This document shows positions 26,797-33,761 of a DNA stretch of 64,000 nucleotides, piece after piece. Origin of the DNA: [Phormidium] sp. LEGE 05292. GTDB lineage: Bacteria > Cyanobacteriota > Cyanobacteriia > Cyanobacteriales > Aerosakkonemataceae. The position numbers and the translations under genes were made by a program. Position 1 is the first letter of the stretch; each line of letters opens with the position of its first letter. Under the pieces are notes generated by a model. The model was not told where the DNA came from. It saw only the letters and a list, made by a program, of their open reading frames with translations, and ran no database searches. The stretch is from contig NZ_JADEWG010000004.1 of the NCBI RefSeq assembly GCF_015207735.1, forward strand, positions 1 to 64,000, in the 5' to 3' direction.

Positions 26797-27246
26797 GTGG
26801 TAGCACTTTCATTAGTAGACATGAATCAATGGTTGTTAGCGAACGATTTTGAGTCAACAAATTTAGATAAACGGGGAAATAATGGCGATACGGCTTTGAT
26901 GAAAGCGACTCAATTAGGTGAACTAAATGTTGTGCGATCGCTAATTAATGCCGGAGCAGATGTTAACATTAGAAATCATGACGGAAATAATGCTTTATGG
27001 TTTGCTTGTTTTCGCGATCGTTTGGATTTAATGAGTTTACTTATCGAAGCCAAAATTGATATTAACAACCAAAATGATAACGGTGCAACAGTATTAATGT
27101 ATGCAGCTTCCGCAGGTAAGGCAGAAGTTGTTAATGCTCTTTTAGCAGCAGGTGCAAATGCTCAGTTGAAAAATTTGGATGATTTTTTGGCGATCGACTT
27201 TGCAGCGAATATGCAAATTTTAAGGATTTTGAAAAATGCTGCCTAA
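26797..27246 (+). CDS. ankyrin-repeat protein
   Basis: A 149-residue protein with three to four ankyrin repeats. Canonical pieces are NGDTALMKATQLGELNVVRSLINAGADVN, NHDGNNALWFACFRDRLDLMSLLIEA and NGATVLMYAASAGKAEVVNALLAAGAN (given only in part as family consensus). Ankyrin repeats bind other proteins and have no catalysis of their own, so it may scaffold the operon's redox enzymes. The GTG start at 26797 is preferred over an upstream codon that would overlap the ferredoxin gene, because AGGGAGG lies at a good distance before it. Its end overlaps the next gene by 11 bases, implying coupled translation. Confidence 0.85.
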   Translation: MVALSLVDMNQWLLANDFESTNLDKRGNNGDTALMKATQLGELNVVRSLINAGADVNIRNHDGNNALWFACFRDRLDLMSLLIEAKIDINNQNDNGATVLMYAASAGKAEVVNALLAAGANAQLKNLDDFLAIDFAANMQILRILKNAA

Positions 27247-28516
27247 GATAATCAAAAATGAATATCACGAAGCGACAAAACTTTCGTTTCTTTCGGTGCA
27301 AATCGATCCCAATTATGTCGATTCTTCAACTCAACCCGCTGCATTCAAAAGTTATCCTAAATTCTTTCGCAGGTTTCCCTTAGATCTGGAAAATCCTAGC
27401 CATTCGTTTTTACATTTTACCAGTGCGATTACTTGGCAAAAAATGTATCGCGAGGGTATCTATTCCTTACGGGTAAATCCCTCGGCTGGTGCGCTTTATC
27501 CAACCGAAATTTATGTACAAATTCGCGGAATTAAGGGGATTATTGAGGGAATTTATCATCTGGAAGTGAAAACTCAATCTCTGACTTTAATTTATGAATT
27601 GATAGATGATGGATTGGAAGGTTATTTATTTGATAATCGCCTGGTTAAAGGATATATTTTACTGATTAGTTGTGTGTATTTCCGTTCGAGTTGGAAGTAC
27701 AAAAATCGCAGTTTACGTTATTGTTTTTTGGATAGTGGTCATCATCTAGGTGCGATCGAAGCTTCTGCTTATACACACAATCTCGAAACCCAGATTTTAT
27801 TTGATTTCGATCGGTTAGCTCTCAATGATGATTTAGGATTAGAAAATAAGGAATTTATCACATCTGCCATCATTGTAGGAGATGTGAAAGAAAAAGCGGT
27901 TCGGAGATTGCGATCGCCAATTCCCTTTGTTTCCGGTACAGATTATTTTGAACCAAATCACTTTGTTGAAGCAGGTTACAAAGCTACCCTTTCGCCAACA
28001 AAAAACACGCAAGAAATTATCCAACCTCAGTTTTCTGTTGATCGAGCAAGCTATCTGCAAGCAATTAAAAAACGCCGTTCTGCAAGACGTTTTCACCAAT
28101 CACAAATTACCCAAGAAGCATTTCTGGAAGTTTGGGAATCGTTACTTCAACCAATTGCTACTCAAAGTTACGAAGCGATCGAAATTTACGCCATTGTTCA
28201 AAATGTAGCAGGAATAGAACCTGGGGTTTATTACCAAGAAAAATGCTTGAAAGTCGGGAATTTTCGCGATAAAATGGGCTACCTTTGCGTTAATCAGGCA
28301 ATTGGGCGAGATTGTGCTGTTTTATTCTTTTTTGTCAGTGACTGCCAGAATTATCGCACAGCCTTGCAACTGGCTGGCTTACTGGGACAACGAGTTTATC
28401 TGAAAGCAACTTATGTCGGATTGGCTTGTAGCGGTATTGGTGCGTTCTTTGACGATGAAGTGCAAGCGTTTCTAGGGACTGAGGGTAGTGTGTTGTATGC
28501 GGTTGCGATCGGTTAA
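27236..28516 (+). CDS. SagB/ThcOx-type nitroreductase-fold oxidoreductase with two domains
   Basis: A 426-residue protein with two flavin-nitroreductase-like halves. The first half carries LRVNPSAGALYPTEIYVQIR, the typical SagB/ThcOx FMN-site segment; the second has YLQAIKKRRSARRFHQSQIT, the classic nitroreductase N-terminal R-R-S-x-R signature, and ends G-L-A-C-S-G-I-G-A-F-F-D-D-E. Such enzymes use FMN to oxidise thiazolines/oxazolines in ribosomal peptides, but many members lie outside peptide clusters. No precursor peptide or YcaO cyclase gene is in the window, so a peptide role is doubtful. It is the last gene of the operon and overlaps the ankyrin gene by 11 bases. Confidence 0.85.
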   Translation: MLPKIIKNEYHEATKLSFLSVQIDPNYVDSSTQPAAFKSYPKFFRRFPLDLENPSHSFLHFTSAITWQKMYREGIYSLRVNPSAGALYPTEIYVQIRGIKGIIEGIYHLEVKTQSLTLIYELIDDGLEGYLFDNRLVKGYILLISCVYFRSSWKYKNRSLRYCFLDSGHHLGAIEASAYTHNLETQILFDFDRLALNDDLGLENKEFITSAIIVGDVKEKAVRRLRSPIPFVSGTDYFEPNHFVEAGYKATLSPTKNTQEIIQPQFSVDRASYLQAIKKRRSARRFHQSQITQEAFLEVWESLLQPIATQSYEAIEIYAIVQNVAGIEPGVYYQEKCLKVGNFRDKMGYLCVNQAIGRDCAVLFFFVSDCQNYRTALQLAGLLGQRVYLKATYVGLACSGIGAFFDDEVQAFLGTEGSVLYAVAIG

Positions 28517-28566
28517 GAAGGAAAAACCGTCGCTTTTTTCTTGACTACTTAACTATTTAGTCATAT

Positions 28567-28580
28567 ACTTGTTAACAAGT
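28567..28580. promoter_or_regulatory. 14-bp perfect palindrome upstream of the sulfur-related operon
   Basis: ACTTGTTAACAAGT is a perfect dyad 117 bases before the DUF2892 ATG, in the gap after the SagB-like gene. Its size and position fit an operator, but the cognate regulator is unknown. Confidence 0.4.
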
Positions 28581-28696
28581 GTAAATTCTCTGTGCAACCT
28601 GGAAACACGCTAGGCGGTAAAAAAGCCATAGCAGTAGAAACTTTCAGAATGCCAATAATTAGGGAATTTAACTGTTAATTGAAATTAGGAATCATC

Positions 28697-28900
28697 ATGT
28701 TTAGGAATGTTGGAAGCATAGATCGAATCATTCGCTTCCTTTTAGCAGCAATTCTGCTTTACAGGGGTTTGAGTGTTTATCAAGGAACGACTTTAGGAAT
28801 TGGATTTGATATTGCCGCAACTTTGTTAATTTTAAGTGCTGCGATCGGTTTTTGTGGAATTTACCGCCTGTTAGGAATTAACACTTGCAAATCTCAATAA
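28697..28900 (+). CDS. DUF2892 (YgaP-like) small membrane protein
   Basis: A 67-residue protein starting M-F-R-N-V-G-S-I-D-R-I-I-R-F-L-L, the recognisable opening of DUF2892, with two hydrophobic helices and an end G-F-C-G-I-Y-R-L-L-G-I-N-T-C. In E. coli YgaP this domain is the membrane anchor of a rhodanese; here the rhodanese is a separate gene 3.2 kb downstream in the same run. The ATG at 28697 has AGGA before it and is preferred to an upstream TTG. It heads a plus-strand series of seven genes with sulfur-related products. Confidence 0.85.
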   Translation: MFRNVGSIDRIIRFLLAAILLYRGLSVYQGTTLGIGFDIAATLLILSAAIGFCGIYRLLGINTCKSQ

Positions 28901-28946
28901 TCTTCACTGAGAAGCGAGTAATTACTATCAATTAAGGAACAGAATT

Positions 28947-29480
28947 ATGGACAATAGTTTTCCCATAGATAATCCCTCCATGTCGCGTCGGCAACTGCTC
29001 AACTTTTTGACTGGTAGCGTCATTGCCACCACTGCTGGAGCCGCACTTTATCCAGTAGCAAAATATTTTATCCCTCCAGCAGAAAGTAACGCAGGAGGAG
29101 CAATTATTGCCAAAGACGTAATAGGAAATCCCATTCCTGCCAGCCAAATTTTAAGCGAACCAGCCGAAACTCGTGCCTTAGTAGCAGGGTTAGCTGGAGA
29201 ACCAACTTACTTAACAGTAAAACAAGACGGCACACTGGACAACATAGGAATTGTCGATAATTGTACACATTTAGGTTGTACATTTCCTTGGAATGAAATG
29301 GATCAACAATTTCAATGTCCTTGTCATGGTTCTCGTTACAGTGCTGACGGTTCTGTATTGCGTGGACCTGCACCTTTACCACTCAAATTAGTTCATGTTG
29401 CCGTGCAAGAAAACACTATTTGGATCTCGCCTTGGACAGAAATTGATCCTCGAACTGGAGAAACTCCTTGGTGGGTTTAA
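28947..29480 (+). CDS. petC: cytochrome b6f Rieske iron-sulfur protein, probable secondary copy
   Basis: The 177-residue protein has a twin-arginine-like or anchor N-terminus (SRRQLLNFLTGSVIATTAG) with one membrane helix, then the Rieske [2Fe-2S] motifs C-T-H-L-G-C and C-P-C-H-G-S, followed by R-G-P-A-P-L-P-L and a C-terminal PRTGETPWW typical of b6f rather than bc1 Rieske proteins. It passes electrons from plastoquinol to cytochrome f on the lumen side. The main petC normally sits beside petA, which is absent, so this is probably an alternative copy. Its neighbours are sulfur-related genes, which suggests a version used under sulfidic or micro-oxic conditions (inference). Confidence 0.9.
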   Translation: MDNSFPIDNPSMSRRQLLNFLTGSVIATTAGAALYPVAKYFIPPAESNAGGAIIAKDVIGNPIPASQILSEPAETRALVAGLAGEPTYLTVKQDGTLDNIGIVDNCTHLGCTFPWNEMDQQFQCPCHGSRYSADGSVLRGPAPLPLKLVHVAVQENTIWISPWTEIDPRTGETPWWV

Positions 29481-29535
29481 TTAACTCAAAAATTGCAATT
29501 GAATCAAAAATTAATTAGCCAAAAATAGAGAACAA

Positions 29536-29967
29536 ATGTTTCAAAGGGTCACAGAATCTTTAGCCATTGGTAATAATATTGCTCCTGAAGAACTGAGCGA
29601 AATTGCTCAAAAAGGTTATCGAACCATAATTGATTTATGTATGGCTTCAGAGGAAAAACAACTAAATGTTGAAAAAGTAGAAAAATTAGGGTTTAACTTG
29701 ATTAAGTTACCAGTCGATCGCCAAAATTTAAACCCAGACATTTTACCCGCTTTTATGCAAGCTGTTAGTTCAGCACCTCAGCCTATTTACACACGCTGCG
29801 CGTCAGGTTTACGAGCGGGAGTAATGACTTTACTGACACTAGCAATTCAAGAAAGTTGGACAGAACAACAGTATTTAGAAAAGAGAGAAGCTTTAGGACT
29901 TAAACATCAACCTAATTGTCCTTTGGCGGAATTTGCTCAAGGATACTTCCAAATTAAAAGTGCCTAA
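29536..29967 (+). CDS. DUF442 (Blh N-terminal type) phosphatase-like sulfurtransferase
   Basis: This 143-residue protein belongs to the DUF442/TIGR01244 family. It opens MFQRVTESLAIGNNIAPEEL and carries a P-loop-like active site C-A-S-G-L-R-A-G (C-x5-R type), the cysteine at about residue 92. In Blh proteins of BigR-regulated operons this domain is fused to a persulfide dioxygenase; here the dioxygenase is a separate gene 13 kb downstream. A role in moving sulfane sulfur is therefore suggested but not proven. It follows the Rieske gene after 55 bases. Confidence 0.82.
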   Translation: MFQRVTESLAIGNNIAPEELSEIAQKGYRTIIDLCMASEEKQLNVEKVEKLGFNLIKLPVDRQNLNPDILPAFMQAVSSAPQPIYTRCASGLRAGVMTLLTLAIQESWTEQQYLEKREALGLKHQPNCPLAEFAQGYFQIKSA

Positions 29968-30060
29968 AAATCCCCTTTTCTTAATTTAGTTAAGTGTGTA
30001 ATTTTACATCTTAATTAACCCAATACCAAATCAAAAATGCTTATCAAGCAAGGAGAAATT

Positions 30061-30477
30061 GTGAAAATCGCTCTATCTAGTCAAAACCAAAAATCTATTA
30101 CCGGACACGCCGGACATTGCCAAAAATTTTGGGTTTACGAAATTAACGGTACGGAAATTATCGACAAGGAACTGGTAGAATTATCACCAAAACAATGCTT
30201 TCATAATAGTTCTCCTGATGAATCTCATGCTTTAGATGAAGTGCAAGTTTTAATATGTGGAGGAATGGGTAAGAAATTATTGCGTCGTTTAGAGAGTAAA
30301 GGAATTGAAGCAATTGTTACCAAAGAGACTGATTTGGATAATGCGATCGCAGCTTATCTAAATGGTTCTTTAGTAAGAGAAGATGCTGAATGTGGCGAAC
30401 ATGAACATGAACATGAACATAGTCATCAACATCAACATCGACATCAACACGGTCAAGAATGTCAAATTAATAGTTAG
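30061..30477 (+). CDS. NifX/NifB-like dinitrogenase cofactor-family protein with histidine-rich tail
   Basis: This 138-residue protein matches the 'dinitrogenase iron-molybdenum cofactor' small-domain family. It starts M-K-I-A-L-S-S-Q, has F-x-V-Y-E-I and the G-G-M-G-K-K-L turn, and then a C-terminal tail with about twelve His (E-H-E-H-E-H-S-H-Q-H-Q-H-R-H-Q-H) and Cys, which should bind Ni, Zn, Cu or Fe. The GTG at 30061 was chosen over an ATG eight codons upstream because AAGGAGAAATT precedes it and the family starts there. No other nif gene is in the window, so a general metal- or FeS-handling role is more likely than nitrogenase assembly. Confidence 0.85.
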   Translation: MKIALSSQNQKSITGHAGHCQKFWVYEINGTEIIDKELVELSPKQCFHNSSPDESHALDEVQVLICGGMGKKLLRRLESKGIEAIVTKETDLDNAIAAYLNGSLVREDAECGEHEHEHEHSHQHQHRHQHGQECQINS

Positions 30478-30495
30478 TGACAATTAGATTAGTCC

Positions 30496-30528
30496 AGATA
30501 CCCGATTTCTTTAAAAAGTCGGGTATCT
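30496..30528. terminator. hairpin of the CCCCGACTTCTT family inside the sulfur gene run
   Basis: AGATACCCGATTT and AAGTCGGGTATCT form a stem between the NifX-like and DUF2214 genes. It may divide the run into two transcripts or attenuate the downstream genes. It is one of five copies of the family in the window. Confidence 0.55.
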
Positions 30529-30571
30529 AGAGAAAACATTGTTGAACGGAGTAATAATTTACCTTAAAATT

Positions 30572-31018
30572 ATGTTGACAAGTTCGATTATTGCTTATCT
30601 TCATTACTTGGGATTCATGTTAGCTTTTGCTGCGCTTACAGTGGAAATCTTTAACTTAAAAAAAGAAATGACACTTCATGAAGCTAAAAAAGTTGCCTTT
30701 GCTGATGCCGCTTACGGCGCAGCCGCCACAATAATTCTTGTCACCGGAATATTGCGAGTTATGTATTTTGGTAAAGGAACAGATTACTATTTAAGCAATC
30801 CATTTTTCTATGCTAAAATCGGCATTTTCATTATAGTTAGTTTACTTTCCCTTTATCCAACTTTCACCTTTTTAACATGGATTAAAAATTTTCAAATGAA
30901 CCAGCCACCAAGCATAGAAATTGCTCAGGTTAATAGATTATCCTGGCTAATTAAAGGTGAAATGTGTGGATTTATTTTGTTACCATTATTCGCAGCAGTA
31001 ATGGCTAGAATTCATTAA
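30572..31018 (+). CDS. DUF2214 family membrane protein
   Basis: This 148-residue integral membrane protein has four hydrophobic helices. The pattern I-I-A-Y-L-H-Y-L-G-F-M, a polar loop ending A-D-A-A-Y-G, and G-I-L-R-V-M-Y-F-G-K-G matches DUF2214. The conserved histidine in the first helix and arginine in G-I-L-R could bind heme or quinone, as in related small membrane families, but this is not established. The ATG at 30572 is preferred to an upstream TTG. It sits between the NifX-like and thioredoxin-reductase-like genes. Confidence 0.78.
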   Translation: MLTSSIIAYLHYLGFMLAFAALTVEIFNLKKEMTLHEAKKVAFADAAYGAAATIILVTGILRVMYFGKGTDYYLSNPFFYAKIGIFIIVSLLSLYPTFTFLTWIKNFQMNQPPSIEIAQVNRLSWLIKGEMCGFILLPLFAAVMARIH

Positions 31019-31076
31019 AAACTTAGCTAGCATCTGAGTTTTCTTTACTGCAATCAACTTACTTAAACCAAAAACT

Positions 31077-32075
31077 ATGCAAATTAGCAAAAACAATCTC
31101 CCTGAAAAACAGAACCAAATTTACGATGCAATAATTGTTGGTGGTGGTGCTGGCGGTCTTTCTGCTGGTATTTACCTACAACGTTATCGCCTTTCCTCTC
31201 TGATCGTAGACAAAGGAAAAGCACGCTCTTTTTGGATGCAGGAATTACACAACTATTTAGGCTTACCTCCAGATACTCCAGGTCGCGTTTTACTCCAAAA
31301 AGGTAAACAGCATTTTCTTTCTTTAGAAGGTGACTTGCTCAATGGTTATGTAGAAGAAGTAATTGACGAGGGAGAAACTTTTGCAGTCAAGATAAAATTT
31401 GGTCGGCAAAATAGTAGTTATCCGGTATTTCGAGCCAAATACTTAATAGCTGCTAGTGGCATTATTGATAAGTTACCCATGTTAGATGATATGCAGAATG
31501 TTTATGAATATGCTGGGTATAATCTGCACGTCTGCATGATTTGTGATGGTTATGAAATGATTGACAAAAAATGCGGTTTGTTTGTGGGAAGTGAAGCTAA
31601 CATTCAAATAATAACTGGTCTAAGTTGGTTTACTCCCAAAATCACAGTTTTTACTCATGGAGCATTTACTGTGAGTGAAGAAGTACGCTCGCAATTAAAA
31701 AGTTTAGGTTATCCATTAATAGAAACTCCTGTGAAGCGTTTTCTAGGAGAAAATCATCAAATGACTGGAGTAGAATTAGTGGATGGTAAAGTTATTGAAC
31801 TAGAAACTGGTTTAATTGCAATGGGGTCACATTATCATAATACTTATCTTCAAGGAATTCCTTTAGAAATGCAAGGTAACAACATAGTTACCGATAAAAC
31901 AGGTAGAACTTCTCATCCCCGAATTTTCGCAATTGGTGATTTAAAAGTTGGGTTAAATCAAGTAATAATTGCTGCGGGAGATGGCGCATTAGCAGCAACG
32001 GAAATTTGGCGAGGAATTCGACGTGATATAGGTGCTAAACCTTGGGTAGAAAATTTGACTAAGGAACGAGTTTAG
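31077..32075 (+). CDS. thioredoxin-reductase-like NAD(P)/FAD oxidoreductase
   Basis: This 332-residue flavoprotein has the FAD-binding dinucleotide motif IIVGGGAGGLSAGIYL near the N-terminus, the redox-active pair in C-M-I-C-D-G (about residue 160, matching C-A-T-C-D-G of thioredoxin reductases) and the C-terminal FAD motif IFAIGDLKVGLNQ. The NAD(P)-binding motif is atypical: G-L-F-V-G-S-E-A-N instead of G-G-G-D-S-A, so the electron donor may not be NADPH. It could reduce a disulfide or persulfide partner, such as the neighbouring rhodanese or DUF442 protein (inference). It is 37 bases upstream of the rhodanese gene. Confidence 0.85.
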   Translation: MQISKNNLPEKQNQIYDAIIVGGGAGGLSAGIYLQRYRLSSLIVDKGKARSFWMQELHNYLGLPPDTPGRVLLQKGKQHFLSLEGDLLNGYVEEVIDEGETFAVKIKFGRQNSSYPVFRAKYLIAASGIIDKLPMLDDMQNVYEYAGYNLHVCMICDGYEMIDKKCGLFVGSEANIQIITGLSWFTPKITVFTHGAFTVSEEVRSQLKSLGYPLIETPVKRFLGENHQMTGVELVDGKVIELETGLIAMGSHYHNTYLQGIPLEMQGNNIVTDKTGRTSHPRIFAIGDLKVGLNQVIIAAGDGALAATEIWRGIRRDIGAKPWVENLTKERV

Positions 32076-32111
32076 GATTGTTGATTATCTACAATTTTTG
32101 ATTAACAAAAT

Positions 32112-32594
32112 ATGCGAAAACTTTTACTGGCATTATGCTTGGGATTATCACTTTTGGTTTTACCGACTTTGCTCATCAATTCTATGCCAGTAATGGCGGC
32201 TTCTTTAAGTTCGGAAACCGTGAGAGCGGAGGTTGATTTAGAGGATGCGATCGCAAATTTCCTCACTTCCATCCCTAATAACTATTACACAATTCAGCAA
32301 CTAGACAAACTCAAAAGTATTGTCAACAACAAAAATGCTTTATTAGTTGATGTTCGAGAACCATCAGAATTCAATTCTGGTCATATCCCAGGTGCGATTA
32401 ATATTCCCTTGCGAACTTTAACTCAAAATCTGGATAAAATTCCCCAGAATCGTCCTGTAATTCTCTATTGTACAACTGGGTATCGTACTGCTATGGGAGT
32501 TATGTCTTTAAAAATGTTGGGATATCACAATGTTTCCGGTTTTCCTCCTAGTATTCAAGGTTGGAAAGCAGCAGGAGAACCTCTAGAAAAATAG
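32112..32594 (+). CDS. exported rhodanese-domain sulfurtransferase
   Basis: This 160-residue protein has a signal peptide (MRKLLLALCLGLSLLVLP, cleavage near A-M-A-A, about residue 32) and one rhodanese domain: LLVDVREPSEFNSGHIPGAINIP and the active-site loop I-L-Y-C-T-T-G-Y-R-T, with the persulfide-carrying Cys at about 121. It moves sulfane sulfur in the periplasm or lumen. With DUF2892 (28697) it makes up the two halves of a YgaP-like protein. It is the last gene of the run that starts at 28697. Confidence 0.9.
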   Translation: MRKLLLALCLGLSLLVLPTLLINSMPVMAASLSSETVRAEVDLEDAIANFLTSIPNNYYTIQQLDKLKSIVNNKNALLVDVREPSEFNSGHIPGAINIPLRTLTQNLDKIPQNRPVILYCTTGYRTAMGVMSLKMLGYHNVSGFPPSIQGWKAAGEPLEK

Positions 32595-32601
32595 GATTTG
32601 C

Positions 32602-33123
32602 TCATCGAAGGGGTATTCCTGAAGAACTTTCGGGAACACTTTGGATGGTTGCTGAAAATTTAATGGGAAGTTCGCTATCTTCGGGGCCAAAATTTTCAAA
32701 ACCTGGGACTAATGGCGGCGCAGAAAAAACTTCTAAATAACCCGGAGTGGGCAAAAAACTAGCAAAATATGGACTCACAAAATTTCCCCCAACGGTGGAG
32801 TAACCGAAACCATCACCAGTTAATTGTTGCGGATTAAGGCTAATCAAATTGTCTACATTAAAAGGTTCGTTTCCTGGTATTGGTAATCCGGCAGGAAAAA
32901 GACCCGTAATTTTTTCACCATTTCGTTGACCCGTAATTCCAGTAATCAGGTAATAACCTAAATTGTCTGGAGTATCCTCAGTAATGAAAGTACCACTTGC
33001 CGTTATATTGCTACCATAATAATTCCAGTCCCAAATCAAAGCATAAGCGGATTGTACTGAACAAAAAAACAGTCCAACAGTTGTAATCAGACTAGTTGCA
33101 GTTAGAAAGTATAACTTTTTCAT
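32602..33123 (-). CDS. secreted PEP-CTERM-like protein lacking its membrane anchor
   Basis: This 173-residue protein has a clear signal peptide (MKKLYFLTATSLITTVGLFF ... A-Y-A) followed by a domain starting W-D-W-N-Y-Y-G-S-N-I-T-A-S-G-T-F, of the kind seen in cyanobacterial PEP-CTERM proteins. The end is V-P-E-S-S-S-G-I-P-L-R then TGA. A normal PEP-CTERM tail would be V-P-E-P-S-S, a hydrophobic helix and an Arg cluster, so the sorting anchor is missing. It may be released freely, or the gene may be decaying at its 3' end. It converges on the rhodanese gene with seven bases between the stops. Confidence 0.75.
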   Translation of the reverse strand: MKKLYFLTATSLITTVGLFFCSVQSAYALIWDWNYYGSNITASGTFITEDTPDNLGYYLITGITGQRNGEKITGLFPAGLPIPGNEPFNVDNLISLNPQQLTGDGFGYSTVGGNFVSPYFASFLPTPGYLEVFSAPPLVPGFENFGPEDSELPIKFSATIQSVPESSSGIPLR

Positions 33124-33289
33124 GGGTGCGCTTATGATGAAAGGATAAAGTTAAGTATTTGACATTTGTATTTTATTTTTAAAAAATTTACTGCTTCCTG
33201 ATGACGCTTGTCAAGGTGATTCACATTAAACAACACTTGATACCCAGATCCCCCATAATTTATTACCTTTGTTGTTTAAGTTACCTTGT

Positions 33290-33601
33290 TCAGTCACTAG
33301 CCGCAAATAAAGCTGTACCACTTCCTGCGAAGGGATCTAAAATTTTCCCCTCAGTAATTCCATATTTTTGTAATAAATACTCTACCAGCGATGCTGAGAA
33401 TGCTTCTTTGTATTTGTACCATCGATAAATAGGTCTAATTTTGTTAGCTTGAAAGCTAACTAGAGGACGGGTAAGTGAGGGCTGAATTACAAATTTACTT
33501 TTAAAATGCTCAAGTAATTGCCTATCAAGCTTGTCAATTTCTCCTAGACTCTGGTTTTCTAATTGGGAAAGAGAATCGGAAACACTTGCTAGGTTTGACA
33601 C
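33290..33601 (-). pseudogene. truncated DNA methyltransferase (N-terminal fragment)
   Basis: This 103-residue frame ends with [17 protein letters not shown] and a stop. D-P-F-A-G-S-G-T is motif I (AdoMet binding) of site-specific DNA methyltransferases of the N6-A/N4-C type, and the preceding [10 protein letters not shown] fits the same family. A working enzyme needs ~200 more residues including the catalytic (D/N/S)-P-P-Y/F motif, and nothing like this follows. It starts at a GTG with AGGG upstream. It is probably a remnant of a restriction-modification or orphan methylase gene. Confidence 0.75.
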
Positions 33602-33761
33602 TGCTATATATCCCTGAAAATTAAACGGGTTTGATTAGTTAAATCCCCTACATGATAAATTAGATTTACGTTCGTCGCAAGCAGCTTACACAAGAAATGA
33701 TATTATGCCTTTGCATCTAAAATTAACCTTAACCATTCTGCAATCTAAAATCCCAAATTGA

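Noticed and set aside
27236-28516. SagB-like protein as part of an azole-peptide (RiPP) cluster
   Set aside because: No YcaO cyclase, E1-like partner or precursor peptide was found in the operon or its flanks.
30061-30477. Nitrogenase gene cluster suggested by the NifX-like protein and the FdxH-like ferredoxin at 26477
   Set aside because: No nifHDKENB gene is present in the window, and the ferredoxin loop differs from FdxH. Context points to sulfur or general redox functions.
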